Shown in pieces: positions 17,755 to 28,092 of a stretch of DNA of 64,000 bases. Made by a program: the position numbers and the translations under genes. This DNA is from Vibrio intestinalis. Its GTDB lineage: Bacteria; Pseudomonadota; Gammaproteobacteria; Enterobacterales; Vibrionaceae. The stretch spans positions 372,001 to 436,000 of the forward strand of contig NZ_JANAVY020000001.1 in NCBI RefSeq assembly GCF_025195085.2, given 5' to 3'. The notes under the pieces are model-generated. The model was given only the letters and a program-made list of their open reading frames with translations, did no database searches and had not been told where the DNA came from. Every line of letters begins with the position of its first letter. Position 1 is the first letter of the stretch.

Positions 17755-18497
17755 TGAGAAAGATTTTTTACCACCGCTCACCTCAATCGCGTTTTCTGAC
17801 TCGGTGCAAGAAAGCGCTATGGACATTTTTAGCCTTAGCTATTTTGGGGGTTGTCGCGGTTATCTCCATTGACCGATGGGTAACAAATCATACCCAGGGA
17901 CAACTCTACTTCGACGCCAGTGAAGTCAAACCCCATGAAGTGGCCGTGGTACTAGGTACGAGCAAATACTTAGGCCGTACCTTAAACGAGTATTACACCA
18001 ACCGTATCGATGCTGCGATAGCGCTTTACCAAGACGAAAAAATCAGCAACTTCATCCTTAGTGGCGACAACGCCCATCGCTCCTATAACGAACCGTGGAC
18101 GATGAAGCGCGATTTACTCAAAGCTGAAATCCCTGAAGACCGTATTCACCTCGATTACGCAGGCTTTCGCACGCTTGATTCCATCGTGCGCGCAAAAGAA
18201 ATTTTCGATACCGATAACTTTCTAATTATCTCGCAAAAATTCCACTGTGAGCGCGCGCTGTATATCGCCAATTACCATCAGATTAATGCCCGCTGTTTTG
18301 CTGTGCCGGGGCCAAGTTCTCACTCTGGTTTTAAGGTGCGCTTTCGTGAGGTTTTCGCCCGAACTAAAGCCTTCATTGACTTATATTTGATTGGTACTCA
18401 GCCTAAATTCCTTGGCCCGAAAGAGCCTATTTCAAAGGCTTTACCTGATTTGGAACAAAGTCAAAGCGCCGCAGAGCCAACAGATAAAACCGAATAA
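17754..18497 (+). CDS. sanA: SanA/YdcF-family (DUF218) envelope protein
   Basis: 247-aa protein with one N-terminal transmembrane helix (about residues 22-42, FLALAILGVVAVISI) and a periplasmic DUF218 domain. VAVVLGTSKYLGRTLNEYYTNRID, FILSGDNAHRSYNEP and FLIISQKFHCERALYIA are the family signatures of SanA, the E. coli protein linked to exclusion of vancomycin at high temperature and envelope barrier function; its biochemical activity is not settled. The start is GTG 17754, overlapping the TAG of the preceding gene (TAGTG), with an AAAGGA site upstream. The tail after residue 215 is acidic and low-complexity. Confidence 0.88.
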   Translation: MRKIFYHRSPQSRFLTRCKKALWTFLALAILGVVAVISIDRWVTNHTQGQLYFDASEVKPHEVAVVLGTSKYLGRTLNEYYTNRIDAAIALYQDEKISNFILSGDNAHRSYNEPWTMKRDLLKAEIPEDRIHLDYAGFRTLDSIVRAKEIFDTDNFLIISQKFHCERALYIANYHQINARCFAVPGPSSHSGFKVRFREVFARTKAFIDLYLIGTQPKFLGPKEPISKALPDLEQSQSAAEPTDKTE

Positions 18498-18520
18498 ACT
18501 GAATAAAACATAGCGGAACA

Positions 18521-18548
18521 AAAAAGGTGACTCACGGTCACCTTTTTC
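18521..18548 (+). terminator. Intrinsic terminator after the SanA-like gene
   Basis: AAAAAGGTGAC (18521-18531) pairs with 18537-18547, loop TCACG, ending in a T run. Usable in both directions, which also suits the convergent GGDEF gene. Confidence 0.92.
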
Positions 18549-18592
18549 CTGCCTAAACAATCTGCACTGAAACAATTAACGCGACTCAATCA

Positions 18593-19906
18593 CTATTGCA
18601 CTCGCTCGGCCACTTCCACTCGGTTACGGCCATTGCGCTTCGCAAGGTAAAGCACTTCATCTGCTCTTGCCAACATATCGGTTGGGCTTTCATCGCCTAA
18701 GTCTGCAACACCAAGGCTGGCCGTCAACACTTCACCGTGAATCCAGATATGTTGAGCGATTTTTTTACGTAGTCGTTCAGCAACGATCACCGCTTGGTCA
18801 AGCGTGGTAAACGGACTGAAAATCACAAACTCTTCCCCACCCCAGCGAACAAGGCGGTCAGTCACACGTAGCTGACCCAATATCACCATGGTGAATTCGC
18901 GTAGAATATCGTCACCCATTTTATGGCCAAATTGATCGTTAACTTGCTTGAAGTGATCAATATCCACATAAATGACCGACAGTTGTAGATTGCCGCCATC
19001 AGTCGCGACAAATTCTTTGTCTAACCATTCACGAATCGAATGTCGGTTCATTGCGCCAGTTAAAGGGTCGTGATGAGCCATCTCAGCAAATTGCACATTC
19101 TGCTCACGCAAGTTGCGGTTAAGAGTTTTGAGCTTTTGACGGCGATGTTCTGTGTCTGCAATTAATTTACGGCTATTGCGAATCTCATGTGCGCTGTAGG
19201 TCATTCCCGTGACAATCCACATGATAAGTAGCCCCATCATCAAATCTTCACCAGCGATGTATTCACCAATAAACTCAATGCTATTTACCGTCATTTGATA
19301 TTGCCCAACAGGGCTACCTGATCCAGTGGCAAATTCAATACGGTTAATATTGTTGAACTCTGGCGAGGAATGCTCAATAGGAATTTTATTGTCCACCAGC
19401 CACCACGTGAGCACTTGTAGGCTTTTGAGTGGGATCTCCAACGGTTTGCTGTAATCGCCAAGACGATAATCTAAGCCGTTGTATTTATGGGTATACTCAT
19501 CATCAGTTTTAGAGTAAGCGGGATTGAAGTTACGCAGGTAAAAGCGCATGGTTGGCTTTTCGTCACTGTCTAAACGTTCAAAATCTAGATCTAGGCGTAT
19601 CGTATGGTAATCAGATAAGTCGATGCCAATTGCCGCATTTTCTGGTTGGATATGGATAGAGAGACCACAATACGGCCATGCATAATCTTCGCTGGTTTGC
19701 AGTTGGCAATCTAAAACGGTTTTATGTGGCGTTTGTGTGAGTGAGCTTGTCGATGCACCCTTTTGGACTTGATCATTGGTGGCAACATAAACAAATTGAT
19801 TGGGGCTAATTTTGTATACTTTCGTGTCGCCATATAACCAGTGTAGCCAAACGGCCGTCACTGAAAATATCGTCATAACGAAAACGAGCTTGTGAAAACT
19901 TTTCAA
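18593..19906 (-). CDS. Membrane diguanylate cyclase (GGDEF)
   Basis: Makes the second messenger c-di-GMP from two GTP. A transmembrane helix (residues about 5-25), a periplasmic sensor region of about 190 residues with no family I recognise, a second helix (about 222-240, LMMGLLIMWIVTGMTY), a short coiled-coil (about 245-270) and a C-terminal GGDEF domain. The active-site loop is GGEEF (about residues 354-358), an active variant, and the product-inhibition I-site RVTD is intact five residues before it. The start is TTG 19906 with an AAGGTGAGG ribosome site; the next ATG is ten codons in. Monocistronic. Confidence 0.93.
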   Translation of the reverse strand: MKSFHKLVFVMTIFSVTAVWLHWLYGDTKVYKISPNQFVYVATNDQVQKGASTSSLTQTPHKTVLDCQLQTSEDYAWPYCGLSIHIQPENAAIGIDLSDYHTIRLDLDFERLDSDEKPTMRFYLRNFNPAYSKTDDEYTHKYNGLDYRLGDYSKPLEIPLKSLQVLTWWLVDNKIPIEHSSPEFNNINRIEFATGSGSPVGQYQMTVNSIEFIGEYIAGEDLMMGLLIMWIVTGMTYSAHEIRNSRKLIADTEHRRQKLKTLNRNLREQNVQFAEMAHHDPLTGAMNRHSIREWLDKEFVATDGGNLQLSVIYVDIDHFKQVNDQFGHKMGDDILREFTMVILGQLRVTDRLVRWGGEEFVIFSPFTTLDQAVIVAERLRKKIAQHIWIHGEVLTASLGVADLGDESPTDMLARADEVLYLAKRNGRNRVEVAERVQ

Positions 19907-20198
19907 GGTTCCTCACCTTCCTAACCAGCTAAATGTGAGTCAAAAGACCCTAATTATTGTTGTCCTATTTTTGATACAAAATGTACGATAAAAATGATCT
20001 GTTGCACAGAAAAATAACCCTACTTACACCAATATTTTTAACTCCCTCGTATACAGCACCGTTATGCTCCAATGCCACTATACGCAGAGCGCATCTACTC
20101 CACACTCCTGAGACTTTTCTGATAAAATAACAAAATAATCATTAGGGTTAATTGACCCAGCCACTTACGTGGTTACATAAAGCAAAAAGAGCAAAGTC

Positions 20199-21029
20199 AT
20201 GTCATCTATCGCTATCGGGACACTGCGTAAAATGCGCGGTGATCTTGAAGATGCGGTTCACTACCATTTACCGGTCGGTGAACACGCTATCGATCTCAAG
20301 CCATTCCTAGGCCAAAACATTACCCTGACTCACACTGGCAATATCTTTTGCCAATCATGTGGTAAAAAAACCAAGAAAAGTTACTCTCAAGGCCATTGCT
20401 TTGTGTGCATGAAAAAACTCGCTAGCTGCGACATGTGCATCATGAAGCCGGAAACCTGTCACTACGACCAAGGCACTTGCCGCGAACCTGAATGGGGCGA
20501 AGCAAACTGCATGGTTGACCATTATGTTTACCTATCTAACACCTCTAGCTTAAAAGTCGGCATTACTCGTCATACCCAAATCCCTACACGCTGGATTGAC
20601 CAAGGGGCAACGCAAGGCTTGCCTATTTTTAAAGTGAAAAGTCGTTATATTTCTGGCCTGATTGAAGTGGAGTTAGCCAAACATATTGCAGACAAAACCA
20701 ACTGGCGAACCCTGCTTAAGCAAGATGGTGAACCAATGGCGCTTGAAGAAAAATTCTCTGAATTACTGCCTCTAGTCGAAGACAAAATCACACAAATCAA
20801 ACAGGAGTTTGGTGAGGATGCGATTGAGATTTTGCAAGAAGCGATCACTGAGATTCACTATCCGGTTAATACCCACCCGACTAAGATCACCTCACACAAC
20901 TTTGATAAGAATCCTGTTGTGTCAGGCAAAATTGAAGGGATAAAGGGTCAATACCTAATTCTGGATACCGGCGTTATCAATATTCGTAAGTTCACATCTT
21001 ATGAAGTAGAAGTGTCCGCTGACGCCTAG
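20199..21029 (+). CDS. DUF2797 protein with Cys-rich N-terminus
   Basis: 276-aa cytosolic protein of the DUF2797 family. A putative zinc-binding region spans about residues 48-95: CQSCGKK, SQGHCFVCM, CDMCIMKPETCHYDQGTC. It is followed by YVYLSNTSSLKVGITR, which resembles a GIY-YIG-like strand pair (YVYLSN..KVGITR), then a helical middle and a small beta-rich C-terminus (KIEGIKGQYLILDTGVINIRKFTSYEV). The family has no established function. The similarity to GIY-YIG is my reading, not an established assignment. It stands alone, divergent from the GGDEF gene across 292 bases. Confidence 0.85.
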   Translation: MSSIAIGTLRKMRGDLEDAVHYHLPVGEHAIDLKPFLGQNITLTHTGNIFCQSCGKKTKKSYSQGHCFVCMKKLASCDMCIMKPETCHYDQGTCREPEWGEANCMVDHYVYLSNTSSLKVGITRHTQIPTRWIDQGATQGLPIFKVKSRYISGLIEVELAKHIADKTNWRTLLKQDGEPMALEEKFSELLPLVEDKITQIKQEFGEDAIEILQEAITEIHYPVNTHPTKITSHNFDKNPVVSGKIEGIKGQYLILDTGVINIRKFTSYEVEVSADA

Positions 21030-21040
21030 TTGATCAACAA

Positions 21041-21066
21041 AGCCGCTCAGACCGAGCGGCTCTATT
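21041..21066 (+). terminator. Weak intrinsic terminator
   Basis: AGCCGCTC/GAGCGGCT, 8-bp GC-rich stem with a five-base loop, but the T tract is broken (CTATTGTT). Lies after the DUF2797 gene. Confidence 0.55.
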
Positions 21067-21104
21067 GTTAGTGAAGCGGATAGCGAGACGGATAATTGAG
21101 CTAA

Positions 21105-22334
21105 TCAGTAAAGTGCATCGAGCGTGGCAAACAACTGATCAATTTCCTCAATAGTGTTGTAGTGCATCATGCCTATACGGACCACACCACCACTCTCCTC
21201 TAGCCCCAGCTGACGAACTACCCCCAACGCATAAAAGTGACCACTCCAGACACAAATATTCGACTCTCCTAAATGTCGAGCGATATCAGCAGGGCTTTGA
21301 TGCTCAAAAGTGAGCGCGAATGTTGGCGTTCTTAGGGCACTCAAGCCTTGTTTAACTCCCCAAAGCTGAATGTATTTGCGTTCATTGATCCGCTTTATAA
21401 AGTGCTCGCTTAAGGTTTGTTCGTGCTGATTATATAAAACATAAGATTGAACAAGCCGATCGCGCAGTGAATCATTTTGGTTGCCCCACTGTGCGAGATA
21501 ATCAACCGCTGCCACCAGACCAGCAAGGCCTTCAAAACTTTGAGTACCTGTTTCAAATCGACCCGGTCCAATATTGGTTGCCGGTTCAACTTTATAAGGC
21601 AATAAGGTCTGCAGCCATTTGGGCGCGATATAGGCGATCCCCACATGGGGGCCAAAGAACTTGTACGCAGAGCAGACCAAAAAATCGCAGCCTAACTGCT
21701 GAACATCCACTAAATGGTGCGGTGCGTAGTGAACGGCATCAATAAACACTTGAGTTCCGTATTGCTGCGCTTTGCGAATAATCGGCTCAACATCGACGAT
21801 GCTGCCGGTCGCATTGGAGGCTAAGGTCACCGCCACCAAGCGGGTCTTGTCATTCATCATTGACAGCAAATGCGCGACATCAAGCGTGCAGTCGTCAGTA
21901 TTGATGTTGGCACTGAGTACCTTAACTCCTTTATCCTCAGCCGCTTGCTGCCATGTACTGACATTCGCGTAATGATCAAGCGCAGTAACAATAATCTCAT
22001 CGCCCTCAATCCAATTACGGCTGATAGATCGGCTAAGAGAAAACGTCAGCGAAGTCATGTTCGCGCCAAACACAATATTGTCGGCGCTTTGAGCATTAAC
22101 GAGCGCCTGAGCACTTGCCCTAGCATTCGCCATCAGTTGATCAGTTTTACGGCTTGAGAAGTATTGCCCACCTAAATTGGCATTGTAATGGCCTAAGTAA
22201 TCCTGCATCGCTTCTAATACAGAGAAAGGAACTTGCGAACCTCCTGGCCCATCAAAAAAGCAAACATCTTGCCCATTATATTGCTGGCTTAGCGCGCCAA
22301 ACTGCGCCCGAACGGCATTAAGATTGAAGTGCAT
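21105..22334 (-). CDS. Cysteine-desulfurase-like class V aminotransferase
   Basis: 409-aa PLP enzyme of the SufS/CsdA-like group. FFDGPGGSQVP near the N-terminus, VTALDHYANVSTWQQAA (about residue 130), VAVTLASNATGSIVD, DAVHYAPHHLVDV and the PLP lysine in FLVCSAYKFFGPHVG (about residue 220) are the family landmarks. A mobile catalytic Cys loop of the SufS type is not obvious, so it may be a lyase or aminotransferase with another substrate. ATG 22334 overlaps the stop of the upstream dioxygenase gene by 17 bases, and an AAGGA site lies inside that gene, so the two are coupled. Confidence 0.85.
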   Translation of the reverse strand: MHFNLNAVRAQFGALSQQYNGQDVCFFDGPGGSQVPFSVLEAMQDYLGHYNANLGGQYFSSRKTDQLMANARASAQALVNAQSADNIVFGANMTSLTFSLSRSISRNWIEGDEIIVTALDHYANVSTWQQAAEDKGVKVLSANINTDDCTLDVAHLLSMMNDKTRLVAVTLASNATGSIVDVEPIIRKAQQYGTQVFIDAVHYAPHHLVDVQQLGCDFLVCSAYKFFGPHVGIAYIAPKWLQTLLPYKVEPATNIGPGRFETGTQSFEGLAGLVAAVDYLAQWGNQNDSLRDRLVQSYVLYNQHEQTLSEHFIKRINERKYIQLWGVKQGLSALRTPTFALTFEHQSPADIARHLGESNICVWSGHFYALGVVRQLGLEESGGVVRIGMMHYNTIEEIDQLFATLDALY

Positions 22335-22974
22335 TAACACCATCCTTCGCGGTCAATACAAACACATCCATATGGCCTTCTTTACCATGTTCTATGGCTC
22401 GAATTGGGCACGCATTATGCCAAAGTTTACCATCTGCCAGTAACGCCACTTCTCCATTTTCCAACACCTTACGGAAAAATGGCGCTTCGTGGTTATCGTT
22501 ATAAAGCATGATTTCACCACCCACAATGTTGTGGCGGTCGATACCAATTAGAGCGATATGGTCGAAGCCATCTTGATGAACACCTTCTGGCGCAACTTGC
22601 GTTTCGTCATACACCGCAGAGATCCGGATTTGATGGATTTCAATTTCCTGCCCATTTGGCAGCTCATTGCTCTCGACAAACAACTCGCACATTTCTCGCA
22701 TCCCTTCACTGTTTATCGTTTTACTCAGCAATGGCTCAAATTGACGCACGATATCGCCTTGGAAATGGTTAATCTGCTCTGACTGAACAAAATCATGCTT
22801 GTCTGTCGCGACCACTTTACCGTCAATAAACTGCACTACCGAGTAACGGCGCAAGCGATATTGACCATCCGCATGCTGAGTGTGAGGTAAAGTTGTGAAG
22901 GTGGGAGAAAGCTGATGAATCGCCTCGCGACTCAGTTGTGTCAGCTGTAATGTGTTTTCATGACCGTGTAGCAT
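22318..22974 (-). CDS. 2OG-Fe(II) dioxygenase family protein (PF10014-like)
   Basis: 218-aa protein of the 2OG-Fe dioxygenase family that includes the Bacillus L-isoleucine 4-hydroxylase. The iron motif HxD is in VHQDGFDHIALIGI (about residues 135-140), and HNACPIRAIEHG near the C-terminus can provide the distal His and the Arg for 2-oxoglutarate; GGEIMLYND lies between. Family members hydroxylate free amino acids, but the substrate here is unknown. Two ATGs lie in tandem; the second (22974) sits six bases from a perfect AAGGAG site and is preferred. It is the first gene of a pair with the PLP enzyme. Confidence 0.82.
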   Translation of the reverse strand: MLHGHENTLQLTQLSREAIHQLSPTFTTLPHTQHADGQYRLRRYSVVQFIDGKVVATDKHDFVQSEQINHFQGDIVRQFEPLLSKTINSEGMREMCELFVESNELPNGQEIEIHQIRISAVYDETQVAPEGVHQDGFDHIALIGIDRHNIVGGEIMLYNDNHEAPFFRKVLENGEVALLADGKLWHNACPIRAIEHGKEGHMDVFVLTAKDGVNALQS

Positions 22975-24352
<1,378 letters not shown>

Positions 24353-24383
24353 CGGCTGACATAATTTAAAACAATGATTCAAG

Positions 24384-24412
24384 CCCCGCGGTACTCCCGC
24401 GGGGTTTTATTT
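24384..24412 (+). terminator. trxB intrinsic terminator
   Basis: CCCCGCGG pairs with CCGCGGGG over a five-base loop and is followed by TTTTATTTT. Confidence 0.9.
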
Positions 24413-24516
24413 TGTATAATCGAGCGTTCACAAGTCAGAAAAAGTGAAATCTGAGCGATTACTAGACCAAGTAATGGGCATCAGATGACCTATAAAAACA
24501 GCAGTAAGCCTTCATA

Positions 24517-26304
24517 ATGGATAAAAATAAACAACGCAGCTTGAACAAATGGCTCCGACAGCAAAGTAAACTGGCAAAGCGCTGGTTGCTGGCTGCCGTT
24601 GGCCTTGGCGTGTTATCAAGCGTGTTTTTACTTGGGCAAGCGGCCTTACTTGCCTCAATACTTCATCAACTGATTATTGAACACACGGACAAATATTCGC
24701 TACTTCCTCAATTTGCCGGTCTAGCGGCATTGATCGCAATAAGAGCGCTCTGCTCTTGGGGGCGTGAAATCGCAGGCTACCGCTGTGGTGAGCAAATCCG
24801 TACCTACATGCGACAACTGATCCTCGATAAGTTACGCGAACTTGGCCCTGCCTACATCAAAGGTAAACCAGCAGGTACATGGGCAACCTTGATGCTTGAG
24901 CAAGTCGAAGAAATGCACGATTTCTTCGCTCGCTATTTGCCGCAAATGTCGCTGGCCGTTATCGTTCCTTTCATCATTCTTGTCGTCGTATTTCCGGTCA
25001 ACTGGGCTGCGGGTTTCATCTTCTTACTAACCGCCCCTCTTGTACCCTTATTTATGGCACTGGTCGGAATTAAAGCCGCTGACGCTGGGCAAAAAAACTT
25101 CAAAGCATTGCAACGATTGTCTGGTCACTTCTACGACCGTCTGCAGTCTATGACCACTATACGTTTGTTTGATCGCACCAAAGCAGAAACGGAGCTCATG
25201 CAAGGCGCATCTGAGGTATTTCGCTCACGTACCATGGATGTTCTGCGTATTGCCTTCTTATCATCAGCGGTATTAGAGTTCTTCACATCAATCTCTATCG
25301 CGCTGACTGCGGTTTACTTTGGTTTCGCCTTTATTGGCGAGCTCAACTTCGGATATTACGGCGTCGGGGTCACTCTGTTTGCCGGTATGTTTATTCTGAT
25401 CCTTGCCCCAGAGTTCTACCAGCCTCTGCGTGACCTCGGTACTTTTTACCACGCCAAGCAGCAAGCTGTTGCCTCAGCGGAGAGTATTGTCGATTTCCTT
25501 GAAACCGATGTGACCGCAGTAAAATCAGGACAAACCTCCATTGATGTCTCCCAAGGGGTAGAGATCAAAGCACAAGGCCTAGAAGTGTTTAGCTTAGAGG
25601 GCAAACGCCTACTTGGCCCTATCGATTTTACGCTTAGCGCAAAACAGACAACGGCTTTAGTCGGCCCAAGTGGCGCGGGTAAAACCAGTTTAGTTAATGC
25701 GATTTTAGGCTTCTTACCTTACAGCGGCTCTTTGCAAATTAATGGCATAGAACGTACTGAACTGAACCTTGAGCACTGGCGTCAACAAATTAGCTGGGTG
25801 GGGCAAAACCCACTACTGCTGCATGGTTCAATCCGTGACAACATCACGTTGGGCAAGCACGAGGTGGATGAAGAACGTATCAAGCAAGTACTAAAGGACT
25901 CTTTTGCCGATGAATTTGTTTCTCAACACGGCTTAGAGTATCCGATTTCTGATCGCTCAGGTGGCTTATCAGTCGGTCAAGCACAGCGTCTTGCCCTTGC
26001 TAGAGCCATGCTGCAAAACGGCGAGTTTTGGCTGTTAGATGAGCCAACAGCAAGCCTTGATGCGCGCAGTGAACGTCTTGTCTCACAAGGCCTTGATAAC
26101 CAAATTGAAGCTAAGAGCGCGCTTATCGTTACTCACCAACTTGCTCCGCTACAAAGTGTGCAGCAAATATTGGTGATGCAAGATGGACAAATCGTTCAGC
26201 AAGGCGACTTTGCTCAACTGTCACAAGAAGAAGGACTGTTCCAAAACATGCTCAATGCGAACCAAGCCCTGCAACAGCAAAATGAGGGTAGCCTAGATGC
26301 GTGA
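24517..26304 (+). CDS. cydD: Heterodimeric ABC exporter subunit CydD
   Basis: Half of the CydDC inner-membrane ABC exporter, which exports cysteine/glutathione to the periplasm and is needed to assemble cytochrome bd and c-type cytochromes. 595 aa: six transmembrane helices in residues about 20-320, then an ATPase domain with Walker A GPSGAGKTS (about 382-390), signature SGGLSVGQAQ (a variant with an SVGQ core), and Walker B FWLLDEPTASLD. The downstream cydC overlaps by eight bases. The 100 bases upstream have no strong promoter but are isolated from trxB by a terminator. Confidence 0.96.
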   Translation: MDKNKQRSLNKWLRQQSKLAKRWLLAAVGLGVLSSVFLLGQAALLASILHQLIIEHTDKYSLLPQFAGLAALIAIRALCSWGREIAGYRCGEQIRTYMRQLILDKLRELGPAYIKGKPAGTWATLMLEQVEEMHDFFARYLPQMSLAVIVPFIILVVVFPVNWAAGFIFLLTAPLVPLFMALVGIKAADAGQKNFKALQRLSGHFYDRLQSMTTIRLFDRTKAETELMQGASEVFRSRTMDVLRIAFLSSAVLEFFTSISIALTAVYFGFAFIGELNFGYYGVGVTLFAGMFILILAPEFYQPLRDLGTFYHAKQQAVASAESIVDFLETDVTAVKSGQTSIDVSQGVEIKAQGLEVFSLEGKRLLGPIDFTLSAKQTTALVGPSGAGKTSLVNAILGFLPYSGSLQINGIERTELNLEHWRQQISWVGQNPLLLHGSIRDNITLGKHEVDEERIKQVLKDSFADEFVSQHGLEYPISDRSGGLSVGQAQRLALARAMLQNGEFWLLDEPTASLDARSERLVSQGLDNQIEAKSALIVTHQLAPLQSVQQILVMQDGQIVQQGDFAQLSQEEGLFQNMLNANQALQQQNEGSLDA

Positions 26305-28018
26305 TTTACTTCCTTATCTGAAACTGTTTAAAAAGCACTGGTTTGGTTTATCTCTTGGGATGTTCCTTGGGTTCTTGACCCTATTTGCATCCATCGGATT
26401 GCTTTCTCTTTCCGGTTGGTTCTTATCCGCTGCGGCGGTTGCCGGATTAACCATCGCGCGTGAAACCTTTAACTACATGTTACCTGGTGCGTTTGTTCGT
26501 GGCTTTGCCATGGGTAGAACAGCGGGTCGTTGGGGTGAGCGCGTAGTTAGCCACAATGCGACATTTAAACTGCTGACTGACTTGCGTATTTTCTTCTTTA
26601 AGAAATTGGCGCCACTCGTACCGGGCAAAGTTTCTAACCTGCGTGATGCGGATATTCTCAACCGCATCATTGCCGATATCGACGCGATGGACCACATCTA
26701 TCTACGTCTTATCAGCCCGGTCACCATTGGTGTTGTCGGTATCGCCAGCCTTACAGCCGTATTGTGCTACTTCGACCCAGAGTTAGGCTTAACCCTTGGC
26801 GGCATCTTGTTGGTATTAGTGCTTTGCTGGCCGGTGCTGTTTTACAAATTAGGTAAACGTAACGGTGCTGAGCTAACACAGAACAAAGCCGACTTACGCA
26901 TCAATACCCTTGATTGGTTACAAGGCTACAGCGAGCTAACTATTTTTGGCGCAGAACAACGCTACCGCGATGCCATCTACTCGGCGCAAGAAAAGCTGCT
27001 TAAGAACCAGTTCGTTAACGCCCACTTTGCTGGCCTTGCCCAAGCACTACTAATGCTTGCCAATGGTTGGACATTAGTACTTATGCTTTGGCTAGCCGCA
27101 GACGGTGTTGGCGGTGGTCAACCTGACCCACTGATTGCTCTATTTGCTTTTGCAACCATGGCCAGTGTTGAGCTGCTAATGCCAATTGCCGGCGCTTTCC
27201 AACACTTAGGTCAAACGCTGACCTCTGCTCGTCGACTAAATGACGTCATCTTAGCGGAGCCTGAAGTAGTATTCGCAGAGAAACCAGCAGAATTAGTACA
27301 AGGCTTTGGCATTGAATATCGCAATGTCACCTTCACCTACCCTGATGGACAAGTACCCGTAGTTAAAGATATTAATCTCGTCGTGCCTGCTGAGCATCGT
27401 TTAGCGATCGTTGGCCAAACGGGATCAGGTAAATCAACATTACTTCAACTCCTTACCCGCTACTGGGATACCAACCAAGGAGAACTCTTGATTGCTGGTA
27501 AGCCACTAAAAGAGTTATCAGAATCGCAACTGCGCTCAGCGATTACCGTCGTGAGCCAACGAGTAGATATCTTGAATGGTACGCTGCGAGATAACTTAAT
27601 CATGGCTAAGCCAGATGCCAGCGATGCTGAAGTATCTGCCGCGATTGGTAAGGTAGGTCTTGAGAAACTGCTCGAAGGTAAAGGTTTAGACGATTGGTTA
27701 GGTGATGGTGGCCGTCAGCTTTCTGGTGGTGAAAAACGCCGTATCGGTATTGCACGTGCATTACTGCACAATGCCCCTATTCTGCTGCTTGACGAACCAA
27801 CCGAAGGGCTAGATAAACAAACTGAACAGCAAATCATGCGTTTGTTTGATAAGCATTTTGTTGGCAAAACCGTGGTATTTATTACCCACCGACTTGTAGA
27901 ACTAGAGAAGATGGACAGCATTTGTTTAGTCGAGAATGGTGAAGTGGTTGAGCACGGTTCACACCAAGAGTTAATCGCCCAACAAGGTCGATACTTCCAA
28001 CTTAATCAAACTCTGTAA
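26297..28018 (+). CDS. cydC: Heterodimeric ABC exporter subunit CydC
   Basis: Partner of CydD. 573 aa: six membrane helices (residues about 15-300) and an ATPase domain with Walker A GQTGSGKST (about 372-380), the canonical signature LSGGEKRR and Walker B ILLLDEPTEGLD. Start ATG 26297 lies inside the end of cydD, so the two subunits are translated in a coupled way. In the heterodimer the two ATP sites are unequal, which fits CydD's altered signature and CydC's canonical one. An intrinsic terminator follows. Confidence 0.96.
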   Translation: MRDLLPYLKLFKKHWFGLSLGMFLGFLTLFASIGLLSLSGWFLSAAAVAGLTIARETFNYMLPGAFVRGFAMGRTAGRWGERVVSHNATFKLLTDLRIFFFKKLAPLVPGKVSNLRDADILNRIIADIDAMDHIYLRLISPVTIGVVGIASLTAVLCYFDPELGLTLGGILLVLVLCWPVLFYKLGKRNGAELTQNKADLRINTLDWLQGYSELTIFGAEQRYRDAIYSAQEKLLKNQFVNAHFAGLAQALLMLANGWTLVLMLWLAADGVGGGQPDPLIALFAFATMASVELLMPIAGAFQHLGQTLTSARRLNDVILAEPEVVFAEKPAELVQGFGIEYRNVTFTYPDGQVPVVKDINLVVPAEHRLAIVGQTGSGKSTLLQLLTRYWDTNQGELLIAGKPLKELSESQLRSAITVVSQRVDILNGTLRDNLIMAKPDASDAEVSAAIGKVGLEKLLEGKGLDDWLGDGGRQLSGGEKRRIGIARALLHNAPILLLDEPTEGLDKQTEQQIMRLFDKHFVGKTVVFITHRLVELEKMDSICLVENGEVVEHGSHQELIAQQGRYFQLNQTL

Positions 28019-28036
28019 TCTCCTCTTTAAAAACAC

Positions 28037-28063
28037 AAGGGTCAGCAACTGCTGACCCTTTTT
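28037..28063 (+). terminator. cydDC intrinsic terminator
   Basis: AAGGGTCAGC (28037-28046) pairs with GCTGACCCTT (28051-28060), loop AACT, followed by TTT. It faces the convergent signalling operon. Confidence 0.93.
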
Positions 28064-28092
28064 GATTTTATATGTCCTACTTCTAACCCAAC